Assembly: GCA_947074135.1 (NCBI GenBank)
Contig: CAMTOL010000015.1
Coordinates: forward strand, 1 to 20,739
Source of the DNA: an uncultured Rikenellaceae bacterium
GTDB lineage: Bacteria; Bacteroidota; Bacteroidia; Bacteroidales; Rikenellaceae
DNA: 20,739 nt
Direction of reading: 5' to 3'
Positions 7,657 to 15,468 of this stretch are shown here, one piece after another. Each line of letters opens with the position of its first letter. The stretch's first letter is position 1. Below the pieces are notes generated by a model, which had not been told where the DNA came from, ran no database searches, and worked only from the letters and a program-made list of their open reading frames with translations. The position numbers and the translations under genes are program-made.

Positions 7657-8754
7657 CTATACATTGAAGCGGAAGTGCATCACATCGCCATCCTGAACAA
7701 CATACTCTTTGCCCTCAACCCCCATTTTACCAGCCTCACGCACAGCCGATTCGCTGCCGTATTTTACATAGTCTTCGTATTTGATTACTTCGGCACGAAT
7801 AAATCCACGTTCAAAATCGGTGTGAATAATACCAGCTGCTTGAGGAGCTTTAGTCCCTTTTGTGTATGTCCAAGCGCGAGTTTCGACCTCGCCAGTGGTG
7901 ATGTATGTTTCGAGGTTTAGGAGTTTGTAAGCAGCCTTTATAAGTCTTGAAACACCACTTTCGCTAAGTCCCAACTCCTCTAGGAACATTTGTCTATCTT
8001 CGTAACTCTCGATTTCCGAGATATCGGCCTCAATTGCAGCAGCAACAACCAATACTTCAGCATTTTCGTCCTTTACAGCCTCACGCACAGCCTCGCTAAA
8101 ACTGTTGCCATTTGCAGCCGAAGCTTCGTCAACGTTACATACGTATAAAACTGGTTTAGTGGTAAGTAGGCAGAGTTCAGCAGCAAGTTTCTCGTCCTCT
8201 TTGTTCTCTAACACAACTGTACGAGCCGATTTACCTTGCTCAAGCGCCGCTTTATACTGTATCAAGATGTCGTACATACGTTTTGCTTGTTTGTCGCCAC
8301 CAGTTTGAGCCTGTTTTTGCACCTTGGCAATACGACTTTCGACGGTTTCCAAATCTTTGAGCTGAAGTTCGGTGTCGATAATCTCTTTGTCGGCAACTGG
8401 ATCAACACGTCCGTCAACGTGAGTGATGTTTTTATCTTCGAAACAGCGAAGAACGTGGATAATAGCATCGGTTGAACGAATATTACCTAAAAACTTGTTT
8501 CCAAGACCCTCGCCTTTACTTGCGCCTTTAACCAGTCCTGCAATATCGACAATCTCGATAGTAGTAGGGATAATTTTTTTACTGCCACTCAACTTAGATA
8601 GTTGAATTAGACGTTCATCAGGTACTGTAATCACACCCACGTTAGGGTCGATAGTACAAAATGGAAAGTTGCCAGCTTGAGCTTTAGCCGAGCTTAATGA
8701 ATTAAAAAGTGTTGATTTACCAACGTTAGGAAGTCCTACTATACCACACTGCAT
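7657..8754 (-). CDS. ychF: YchF / Obg-like ATPase 1 family P-loop NTPase
   Basis: 365 residues, the normal YchF size. G1 is GLPNVGKSTLFNSLSS (about 7-22), G3 is VDIAGLVKGASKGEGLGNKF, and the G4 position reads VCNVDE instead of NKxD, explaining the ATP preference known for this family. A coiled-coil insertion region follows, and the C-terminal TGS domain carries TYITTGEVETRAWTYTKGT and ends EYVVQDGDVMHFRFNV. YchF binds ribosomes and affects translation and the oxidative-stress response in other bacteria. It is the first gene of a probable ychF-SDR-satP transcript. A TAnnTTTG element at 8782-8789 is well placed as its promoter. The ATG is preceded by an AT-rich leader without a Shine-Dalgarno sequence, as usual in Bacteroidetes. 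Confidence 0.97.
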   Translation of the reverse strand: MQCGIVGLPNVGKSTLFNSLSSAKAQAGNFPFCTIDPNVGVITVPDERLIQLSKLSGSKKIIPTTIEIVDIAGLVKGASKGEGLGNKFLGNIRSTDAIIHVLRCFEDKNITHVDGRVDPVADKEIIDTELQLKDLETVESRIAKVQKQAQTGGDKQAKRMYDILIQYKAALEQGKSARTVVLENKEDEKLAAELCLLTTKPVLYVCNVDEASAANGNSFSEAVREAVKDENAEVLVVAAAIEADISEIESYEDRQMFLEELGLSESGVSRLIKAAYKLLNLETYITTGEVETRAWTYTKGTKAPQAAGIIHTDFERGFIRAEVIKYEDYVKYGSESAVREAGKMGVEGKEYVVQDGDVMHFRFNV

Positions 8755-8781
8755 ATTCTTATTTTTTTATTTTTGAAAGTG

Positions 8782-8789
8782 CAAAGGTA
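8782..8789 (-). promoter_or_regulatory. Putative -7 element of the ychF promoter
   Basis: On the minus strand this reads TACCTTTG, a perfect TAnnTTTG, 27 bp before the ychF ATG. No convincing TTTG is found 19-21 nt upstream; that region enters the 3' end of the broken Lrp gene. Confidence 0.5.
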
Positions 8790-8804
8790 CATTTTTTTAC
8801 TAAA

Positions 8805-9266
8805 TTAAATAGGGAAACCATACACTTTTTTTACCTGTTCCATCACAAATACACTCTGTATGGAGCCAACAGAGTCGATATTACCGAGAACATTGATTAT
8901 AAATTCACGATAGTAGCTCATATCCGATACCCTTACGTGAAGCAGGTAATCAAACTCGCCAGATATGTTGTAGCACTCTATCACCTCCGATATTCCTTGA
9001 ATAGCCTCTACAAACTCCGAAGCGATTGTTTTGTTGAGTTGTTTAAGTTTGACGTTGCAGAAAACCTCGAATCCGCCACCAAGTTTCTCTGCATCGAGCA
9101 CTGCAACATAGCGTTTTATGTAACCTGCTCTTTCGAGTCGTTCTTGACTTTCCTATACAGGGGTAGTACTTAATTTAATTCTTGCGGCCACCTTTTTCAC
9201 TGTTTGATTTTACTTTTCTTTATGTATCCTTAAAATCTGCAAATCTATATCGTCTAGCTTTTCCAT
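8805..9266 (-). pseudogene. Lrp/AsnC family regulator, interrupted by two in-frame stop codons
   Basis: Starting at the ATG at 9266, one uninterrupted frame register gives a 153-codon Lrp-type protein of normal length, except for TAA at codon 19 (9210-9212) and TAG at codon 38 (9153-9155). The N-terminal part reads MEKLDDIDLQILRIHKEK, stop, NQTVKKVAARIKLSTTPV, stop, ESQERLERAGYIKRYVAVLD. This is recognisably the helix-turn-helix domain (LD..D..IL..L.EN...T..EVA..I.LSTTPVFERVKRLE) with both stops inside it. The C-terminal ligand-binding RAM domain (AEKLGGGFEVFCNVKLK to YGFPI) is fully preserved. There is no frameshift. The only restart candidate is a GTG at 9101, which would give a 98-residue RAM-only protein. 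A plausible promoter remains at 9330-9361. The family often regulates amino-acid genes; its divergent neighbour is a sulfur amino acid enzyme. Confidence 0.9.
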
Positions 9267-9329
9267 AATTTTATTCTTTTTTAAGAGTATGATTAAACTA
9301 TTTTAAGTAATATTGTCTTAATATCTATG

Positions 9330-9361
9330 CAAATTTAGAATAATTTTATAATATTTTGAAA
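9330..9361 (-). promoter_or_regulatory. Putative promoter of the broken Lrp gene
   Basis: On the minus strand, TAAATTTG (9337-9330) fits the -7 consensus, and TTTC (9361-9358), 20 nt upstream, is one mismatch from TTTG. It leaves a leader of roughly 55 nt. It stands back to back with the metY promoter, the two -33 elements being 3 bp apart. Confidence 0.5.
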
Positions 9362-9364
9362 ATA

Positions 9365-9396
9365 TTTGTTAGATAAATTCTACTACATTAACTTTG
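9365..9396 (+). promoter_or_regulatory. Putative Bacteroidetes promoter for metY
   Basis: TTTG (9365-9368), a 20-nt spacer and TAACTTTG (9389-9396) match both consensus elements exactly and with the same spacing as the DHS-like gene promoter. Transcription should begin about 23 nt before the ATG at 9426, which excludes the in-frame upstream start at 9366 because that lies inside the promoter. Confidence 0.7.
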
Positions 9397-9425
9397 TGTC
9401 AGAAAATAATATAAATAACAATACT

Positions 9426-10709
9426 ATGAAAACTCATTTCGAAACACTACAAGTACACGCCGGACAGGAGATTGATCCACAGACTCTTGGTCGAGGTTAC
9501 TCACTTCACTTAACAACGGCTTATCAATTTCGTGATGCTCAACACGCAGCAAATCTCTTTGAACTAAAGGAGTTTGGCAATATCTATACTCGTCTTCAAA
9601 ACCCAACAACTGATGTTTTCGAAAAACGTTGTGCGGCACTCGAAGGTGGGGTGGCGGCTCTTGCCACTTCGAGCGGAATGGCAGCTCAGTTAACAGCCAT
9701 TACAACGATTATGAGTGCAGGAGATAACTTTGTAGCACCTCCTTTCCTATATGGCGGTACGTTTAATCAATTTACAAATACGCTTCCTCGATTTGGTATT
9801 GAGTGTCGTATGGCTGCGTCGGATTCGGTTGAGGATATTGCAGCGCAGATTAACGAAAATACAAAGGCTATTTTTGTTGAGAGTATTGCAAACCCTGCTT
9901 ACTCGATTCCTGAGCTTGATAAATTGGCAGAACTAGCGCATAGCAACGGCATTGTATTGATTGTCGATAATACGTTTGGTTGTTGTGGGTATATGTGTCG
10001 TCCAATTGATTGGGGGGCAGATATTGTGGTTCACTCTTCGTCTAAATGGATTGGCGGTCACGGCGAGGTGATGGGAGGTGTAATTATTGATGCTGGTAAA
10101 TTTGATTGGGGAGCAAGTGTCAAATACCCGATTATGACCGAACCTGCACCATCGTATCACGGTATGCGTTATTGGGAAACTTTTGGCGAGATAGCTTTTA
10201 TTATTAAGGCTCGTGTCGAAGGGTTGCGTGATTTGGGGGCTTGTCAGTCGCCATTCAATGCTCATCAAAAGCTATTGGGACTTGAAACTCTGTCGCTTCG
10301 TGTTGAGCGTGAGGCGCAAAATGCTATGGAACTTGCAAAATGGTTTACTTCGCATCCGGCAGTTGAGAGAGTGATTTATCCAGGGTTGCCAACAGATACT
10401 CAATACGAAAAGGCGCAAAAATATCTCCAAAATGGGTTTGGTTGCGTGTTGTCGGTGGTTTTGAAGGGCGATGTTACTCAGACAGCCAAGGCTGTTGAGT
10501 CGCTCAAAATGGTTTCGCACCTAACAAATGTTGGCGATTGCAAAACGTTGGTCACACACCCGGCTTCGACAACTCACCAACAGCTCTCACCAGAGAGCCA
10601 AGTCTCTTGTGGGGTCTATCCAACTCTGCTTCGTATCTCGCTCGGCATAGAGCATATCGACGACATTAAAGCCGATTTCGAACAAGCATTCTCTGTGATT
10701 TCGAAGTAG
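9426..10709 (+). CDS. metY: O-acetylhomoserine aminocarboxypropyltransferase (sulfhydrylase), PLP-dependent
   Basis: 427 residues from the ATG at 9426, a typical MetY length. It belongs to the Cys/Met-metabolism fold-type I PLP enzymes: IYTRLQNPTTDVFEKR (53-68), TSSGMAAQL (81-89), DNTFG (181-185) and SSSKWIGGHGEVMGGVI with the PLP-binding Lys207. The C-terminal HPASTTHQQL is characteristic of this group. The long insert around PIMTEPAPSYHGMRYWETFG supports O-acetylhomoserine sulfhydrylase over cystathionine lyases. The reaction makes homocysteine from O-acetylhomoserine and sulfide; methionine gamma-lyase activity is the main alternative. It is transcribed from its own promoter, diverges from the broken Lrp regulator and ends at a bidirectional terminator. 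A frame extension upstream to 9366 is rejected because it overlaps the promoter. Confidence 0.92.
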   Translation: MKTHFETLQVHAGQEIDPQTLGRGYSLHLTTAYQFRDAQHAANLFELKEFGNIYTRLQNPTTDVFEKRCAALEGGVAALATSSGMAAQLTAITTIMSAGDNFVAPPFLYGGTFNQFTNTLPRFGIECRMAASDSVEDIAAQINENTKAIFVESIANPAYSIPELDKLAELAHSNGIVLIVDNTFGCCGYMCRPIDWGADIVVHSSSKWIGGHGEVMGGVIIDAGKFDWGASVKYPIMTEPAPSYHGMRYWETFGEIAFIIKARVEGLRDLGACQSPFNAHQKLLGLETLSLRVEREAQNAMELAKWFTSHPAVERVIYPGLPTDTQYEKAQKYLQNGFGCVLSVVLKGDVTQTAKAVESLKMVSHLTNVGDCKTLVTHPASTTHQQLSPESQVSCGVYPTLLRISLGIEHIDDIKADFEQAFSVISK

Positions 10710-10734
10710 AACTAATTGTTTATATAAACTATAT

Positions 10735-10769
10735 AAAAGCGTATCTAACAATTGTTTAGATACGCTTTT
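10735..10769. terminator. Bidirectional intrinsic terminator
   Basis: A 14-bp stem (AAAAGCGTATCTAA with TTAGATACGCTTTT) around a 7-base loop, with T-rich 3' arms on both strands. It sits between the converging metY gene and the feoAB transcript and can serve both. Confidence 0.9.
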
Positions 10770-10776
10770 ATTATGG

Positions 10777-10941
10777 TTAATTCTTCTCCTTTTCTGAACA
10801 GTTGGATTGCGAGGGGCAACCTTTGCAATTAGTGGCGGAGTCGCAACTGCACCCTCTCTTATTTTTAGATACAATTCGACGAACTACCCATACTAAACAG
10901 AGCAGCAAGACTACTATTACTATTATGAGTTGAATATTCAT
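10777..10941 (-). CDS. FeoB-associated Cys-rich membrane protein
   Basis: A 54-residue peptide from the ATG at 10941, 8 bp after the feoAB stop. Residues 3 to about 19 are strongly hydrophobic (IQLIIVIVVLLLCLVWVV), giving one transmembrane helix, followed by a basic stretch and then a Cys-rich tail with the pattern CSC, NCKGC and SNC (five cysteines) and a charged end. Size, topology and position match the small FeoB-associated Cys-rich proteins found downstream of feoB in many anaerobes, where they are thought to assist ferrous iron transport, perhaps by binding iron or a cluster. The frame extends upstream to 11043, but that part lies inside feoB and lacks family character. Confidence 0.85.
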   Translation of the reverse strand: MNIQLIIVIVVLLLCLVWVVRRIVSKNKRGCSCDSATNCKGCPSQSNCSEKEKN

Positions 10942-10949
10942 ATTCAAAA

Positions 10950-13322
10950 TTACAAAAATAGTGAACCGATTATTTGAACAGCAAAAGCTACTACCCAAGC
11001 TAGTGTAGTGGTGTAGAAAACGGAAAAGAATGCCCAACGCCAACCTGCCTCCTTCTTAATTGCTGCTACTACCGCTATACAAGGGAAGTAAATGAGTATG
11101 AAGAGCATCAAAGAGTATGCCGTAAGCGGAGTATATGCCTTGCGAACCTCTCCACCAGGCGAAGTAACCTCTAACTCTCGAATTTTTGCCGAAAGTGCAC
11201 TAATATCATCATTATCGCCTGTTTGTTCGCTATGATAAAGAACTGACATTGTGCTAACAACCAACTCCTTAGCTCCAATCCCTGAAATCAAACTTACACC
11301 TATTCGCCAGTCAAACCCGAGCGGCTCGATAACAGGTTCGATGGTGTGCCCAACTGTAGCAATGTACGAGTGCTCGATATCTGCCTTTTCGCCATTCTCA
11401 CCTCGAGGAAAGTAACCCAACGCCCACACGATAATAGAAGCCACAAGTATCACGCCCCCCATCTTGTGGAGATACTCTTTGCTCTTTGCCCAGGTGTGGC
11501 GTGCTGTATTTCTGAGAGTTGGACGACGATAGGGAGGCAGTTCCATTACAAATGGAGCATCTTTACCTTTGAATAGTATCTTATTAAAGAGTAGTGCTGA
11601 GATAATTGCTATCAAGATTCCAATCAAATAGATACTAAGTAGTACCAAACCTTGATAAGCTGTGAAAAATGCTGAAATTAATAGTATATAGATAGGTATT
11701 CGAGCACTGCACGACATAAAAGGAATGATGAGCATCGTTATTAACCTATCTTTTCGACTTTCGAGTGTGCGAGTTGCTAGAACAGCTGGAACATTACATC
11801 CAAAGCCCATAAGCATCGGTATAAACGACTTGCCGTGTAGTCCAATTTTGTGCATCAATTTATCAGTAATAAATGCAGCACGAGCCATATAACCGCTATC
11901 TTCGAGCAGCGATATAAAGAGAAACAGGAGCATAATGTTGGGTAGAAAAACTAGCACTCCGCCAACTCCTCCAATGATACCGTCAACTATCATATCACGC
12001 AGTATTCCGTCGCTCATCACACTGCTTACAAAGCCTCCCAACCAATCAATTCCGCTCTCTATCCACTCCATAGGGTAGTTGCCAAGCGAGAATGTGACTT
12101 GAAAAATTAACCCAAGAATTATAATGAATATCGGTATAGCTAACCATTTGTTTGTTAGTATTTTATCGGCAGCATAGCCCTTGTTGCTCTTTCTGCTCTT
12201 CGACACCAGTGTTTCGAGGAGCGAGCCCTCAATAAAGCTATAACGAGCTGCTGTAATTGCCGAATCGCTACTTTGACCATTGTAGGACTCAATTTTCTCT
12301 ATCTCCTGCTTTACAGTATTTATAATCTTACCGCTTTTGTCGTACTGGTTTACTAAGCTAAAGGTATGCTTATCCTTTTCTAGTAGCTTTATAGCTAGAT
12401 ATTGAGTGTGATACTTTATATAGAGTTCAGGTACTTGTTTGATTTTGGTTTTGATACGAGCAAGTGCAGAGTTAATCTCGTCGCCATAGTTGATATGTAG
12501 GTGTCTGTAATTATTTTCCCTACCTTCGTATAGCTCAATCACTTTGTCGAACAATGCCTCAATGCCAATGCCTTTCGAGGCGGTAGTAGGCACAATTGGC
12601 GAACCTATCATCACACCAAGAGCCTCGTAATCGAACTTGTCGCCATTTGCTATCATCTCGTCATACATATTGAGAGCGATAACCATTTTTATATTGATGT
12701 CGATTAGTTGGGTTGTTAGCAGTAGGTTGCGTTCGAGATTCGAAGCATCAACAACGTTGATAACAACATCGGGAATTTGGGTGGTTAGACACTCTCGAAC
12801 ATAGAGCTCTTCGGGGGTGTATTCTGATAGGGAATAGGTGCCTGGAAGGTCGATTAGTTCGATATGATAGCCTTTAAAATTGAGATTTGCCGACTTCATA
12901 TCGACAGTTACACCGCTAAAGTTACCAACACGCTCCCTACTACCTGTTGAGTAGTTAAATAGAGTAGTTTTGCCACAATTAGGGTTGCCAACGAGTGCTA
13001 CTTTTATGTTTTTTGTCGAGTTGGTAATATCTTCGTCATTGCACTCATCTTCGACACTAACCATTCCTCTAAAATTATCATCTTGGTTGTTGATTGCTCT
13101 ATCAAACTCAACCTCTATCTTCTCGGCTTCGTTATTACGCAATGTCACTCGATAGCCCATAACCTCATATTCGGCAGGGTCTTGCAGAGGGGCTTTTTTA
13201 ATAGACTTTATCAACGCACCACTGATAATACCCATTTCGTTGATACGCTTCATAAACGCACCACCTCCATTGACTTTAGTTATATATGCGCTTTGTGATG
13301 ACTCTAGTTCAGATAATTTCAT
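10950..13322 (-). CDS. feoB: Ferrous iron transporter FeoB with fused N-terminal FeoA domain
   Basis: 790 residues from the ATG at 13322. An in-frame start at 13379 overlaps the promoter and is rejected. Residues 1 to about 72 form a FeoA SH3-like domain (MKLSELESSQSAYITKV to LRNNEAEKIEVE). An acidic linker (about 73-105) precedes the GTPase domain: G1 GNPNCGKTT (112-120), DLPG (158-161) and NMYD (218-221). The membrane part carries Gate I (GFGCNVPAVLATRTLESRKD and PFMSCSARIPIYILL) and Gate II (LILIYFPCIAVVAAIKKEAG in outline). It imports Fe2+ across the inner membrane under anaerobic conditions. The A-B fusion is common in Bacteroidetes. It lies downstream of uvrB on the same strand but has its own promoter, and is followed by its Cys-rich partner. 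No Fur box was identified by eye. Confidence 0.96.
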   Translation of the reverse strand: MKLSELESSQSAYITKVNGGGAFMKRINEMGIISGALIKSIKKAPLQDPAEYEVMGYRVTLRNNEAEKIEVEFDRAINNQDDNFRGMVSVEDECNDEDITNSTKNIKVALVGNPNCGKTTLFNYSTGSRERVGNFSGVTVDMKSANLNFKGYHIELIDLPGTYSLSEYTPEELYVRECLTTQIPDVVINVVDASNLERNLLLTTQLIDINIKMVIALNMYDEMIANGDKFDYEALGVMIGSPIVPTTASKGIGIEALFDKVIELYEGRENNYRHLHINYGDEINSALARIKTKIKQVPELYIKYHTQYLAIKLLEKDKHTFSLVNQYDKSGKIINTVKQEIEKIESYNGQSSDSAITAARYSFIEGSLLETLVSKSRKSNKGYAADKILTNKWLAIPIFIIILGLIFQVTFSLGNYPMEWIESGIDWLGGFVSSVMSDGILRDMIVDGIIGGVGGVLVFLPNIMLLFLFISLLEDSGYMARAAFITDKLMHKIGLHGKSFIPMLMGFGCNVPAVLATRTLESRKDRLITMLIIPFMSCSARIPIYILLISAFFTAYQGLVLLSIYLIGILIAIISALLFNKILFKGKDAPFVMELPPYRRPTLRNTARHTWAKSKEYLHKMGGVILVASIIVWALGYFPRGENGEKADIEHSYIATVGHTIEPVIEPLGFDWRIGVSLISGIGAKELVVSTMSVLYHSEQTGDNDDISALSAKIRELEVTSPGGEVRKAYTPLTAYSLMLFILIYFPCIAVVAAIKKEAGWRWAFFSVFYTTTLAWVVAFAVQIIGSLFL

Positions 13323-13348
13323 TTGCTTAACTTGAATTTTTGCAACTG

Positions 13349-13380
13349 CAAAAATAGAGTCTTTATTCGAGTGTTGCAAT
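13349..13380 (-). promoter_or_regulatory. Putative promoter of feoAB
   Basis: On the minus strand, TATTTTTG (13356-13349) fits TAnnTTTG, and ATTG (13380-13377), 20 nt upstream, is one mismatch from TTTG. Transcription would begin roughly 20 nt before the ATG at 13322, which fixes that start. Confidence 0.55.
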
Positions 13381-13413
13381 CCCCATTAATAGGGATTTTT
13401 TTTACATATAAGA

Positions 13414-15405
13414 CTAGTTTTCTTTTAGTAGAGTTAACATCAAGTCACGATGTTTGGCAGCTGCAATAAAATCCAACTCGGCGGCAGCTCTCTCCATAGC
13501 TTCTCGAGCCTCTTCGGCAGCTGCTTTGCGCTCTTCGGTGTTCATTTTGGCATAAATACTCATTTGATCGGCTGTGAGTGTTGTTCCTGCGCCTTGTTGA
13601 GCCTCAAGACTACCACCTGTAATTGTGCCTCGAAGTGCTTTTGTCACAGCTCGTGGCTCAATTCCGTGTTTGAGGTTGTAGTTTATCTGTTTTTCACGCC
13701 TACGTTCGCTCTCTTGCATTGTTTGGCGCATCGAGGCTGTGATTTTATCGGCATACATTATAACGTGCCCTTCTAGGTGACGAGCCGCACGACCTGCCGT
13801 TTGGGTCAACGAGCGTGCATTTCGCAGAAAACCCTCCTTATCGGCATCCATAATCGCAACAAGCGATACTTCGGGCAAGTCTAACCCTTCACGAAGTAGA
13901 TTTACGCCCACTAGTACATCAAAAAGCCCAGCACGAAGGTCGTCCATAATCTGCACACGCTCCATAGTGTCGATGTCGGAGTGGATATAGCGAGTTCGCA
14001 CCCCTTTTTTGTCCAAGAATGCCGAAAACTCCTCCGCCATTCGCTTTGTTATCGTCGTTACCAACACTCGTTGGTCTTTGGCTGTCCGTTTCTCGATTTC
14101 CGATAGTAGGTCGTCAATCTGTCCAAGAGTTGGACGAACCTCAATTTCGGGGTCGAGTAGTCCAGTTGGACGTATAATCTGTTCGACGATTTGCCCTTCG
14201 GATTTGGTCATCTCGTAGTCGGCTGGGGTTGCGCTCACATATACTGTTTGGTGTTGGAGTGAGTGAAATTCGTCGAATTTGAGTGGGCGATTGTCCATTG
14301 CAGCAGGTAGTCGGAAGCCATACTCAACCAAATTTTTCTTACGCGAAGCATCACCACCATACATACCGTGAATTTGAGGGATTGTAACGTGGCTCTCATC
14401 AATGATTATCAGAAAATCCTTTGGGAAGTAGTCCAAGAGGCAGAAAGGGCGAGTGCCAGGCTCTCTGCCGTCGAAATAACGAGAATAGTTCTCAATTCCC
14501 GAACAGTAACCAACCTCTTTAATCATCTCTAAGTCGTACTCAACTCGACCTTTCAATCGTTTTGCGTAGTCAATCTCGCCACGTTTTTCGAAAAACTCAA
14601 TCTGTTTTCCCAAATCTAATTGAATCTGTTTTACTGCCGATGCAGTGCGCTCTTTGGTTGTTACAAATATATTGGCAGGGTGGATTGTGATTGAGTCCAA
14701 ATTATCGAGTCTAGCACCTGTGATAGTGTCGATTGAGTGTAGTGATTCAATCTCATCGCCCCACTGTACAATCCGATATGCAATGTCGCCATAGGCAACA
14801 AAAACGTCTATCGTGTCGCCATTAACACGGAAAGTACCTCGACTAAACTCTCTATCGCTGCGGCTATACAGTGAGTTAACTAGCGAATAGAGTATCTTTT
14901 CACGCGAGATGCGTTCGCCGCGCTTTAGTGTAATTGTGTTTGTGTGAAAATCTTCGGGGTTGCCGATACCATAGAGGCACGAAACCGAACTAACGACCAC
15001 AACATCACGTCTGCCGCTAAGTAGCGATGAGGTTGTTGCCAATCGCATCTTTTCAATCTCGTCGTTGATAGCTAGATCCTTCTCGATATATACGTCCGAA
15101 GTAGGAAGATACGCTTCAGGTTGGTAATAATCGTAATATGAAACAAAATACTCAACCGAGTTTTCAGGAAAAAAACCTCTAAATTCGCCATAGAGTTGAG
15201 CTGCTAGTGTTTTGTTGTGGCTTAGCACTAGGGTAGGGCGATTGAGGTTTGCTATGACGTTGGCCATAGTAAAAGTTTTGCCCGAACCTGTAACACCAAG
15301 CAGAACGTTGTGTTTTTTACCACGTTCTAGATCTGCAGTCAGTTCGGCAATTGCGGTTGGTTGATCGCCTGTTGGACTGTAATCGCTATGTAGAGTAAAT
15401 GACAA
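13414..15405 (-). CDS. uvrB: Excinuclease ABC subunit B
   Basis: 663 residues, full length for UvrB, the damage-verifying ATPase of nucleotide excision repair that works with UvrA and UvrC on DNA. Seen in order: YSPTGDQPTAI (Q-motif region), Walker A GVTGSGKT (37-44), the beta-hairpin region YYDYYQPEAYLPTSD, IIDESHVT (DEAD-like box), RPTGLLDPEIEVRP, the helicase motif QTAGRAARH, and a C-terminal UVR motif around EAREAMERAAAELDFIAAAK. The first codon is TTG (15403-15405): the preceding in-frame codons run into TAG 9 bases upstream and the next in-frame ATG is about 46 codons downstream, beyond Walker A, so TTG is the only sensible start. No TAnnTTTG element is seen directly upstream. It may use a divergent promoter or have been read from the broken gene upstream. 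Confidence 0.96.
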   Translation of the reverse strand: MSFTLHSDYSPTGDQPTAIAELTADLERGKKHNVLLGVTGSGKTFTMANVIANLNRPTLVLSHNKTLAAQLYGEFRGFFPENSVEYFVSYYDYYQPEAYLPTSDVYIEKDLAINDEIEKMRLATTSSLLSGRRDVVVVSSVSCLYGIGNPEDFHTNTITLKRGERISREKILYSLVNSLYSRSDREFSRGTFRVNGDTIDVFVAYGDIAYRIVQWGDEIESLHSIDTITGARLDNLDSITIHPANIFVTTKERTASAVKQIQLDLGKQIEFFEKRGEIDYAKRLKGRVEYDLEMIKEVGYCSGIENYSRYFDGREPGTRPFCLLDYFPKDFLIIIDESHVTIPQIHGMYGGDASRKKNLVEYGFRLPAAMDNRPLKFDEFHSLQHQTVYVSATPADYEMTKSEGQIVEQIIRPTGLLDPEIEVRPTLGQIDDLLSEIEKRTAKDQRVLVTTITKRMAEEFSAFLDKKGVRTRYIHSDIDTMERVQIMDDLRAGLFDVLVGVNLLREGLDLPEVSLVAIMDADKEGFLRNARSLTQTAGRAARHLEGHVIMYADKITASMRQTMQESERRREKQINYNLKHGIEPRAVTKALRGTITGGSLEAQQGAGTTLTADQMSIYAKMNTEERKAAAEEAREAMERAAAELDFIAAAKHRDLMLTLLKEN

Positions 15406-15468
15406 GCTATGCTAGATTAAGAGTTGAAATTTGTTTGTAGATGCTTTATAATTGCACTTTTGATGATT

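Noticed and set aside
9366..9425. Longer N-terminus for the O-acetylhomoserine sulfhydrylase starting at 9366
   Set aside because: It lies inside the metY promoter, and the family start MKTHFETLQVHAGQ is at 9426.
13378..13397. Hairpin AATCCC / GGGATT followed by a T-run on the plus strand between uvrB and feoAB
   Set aside because: It is oriented to end plus-strand transcription, but no plus-strand gene is there; on the minus strand no T-run follows. The stem is only 6 bp and it overlaps the feoAB -33 region.
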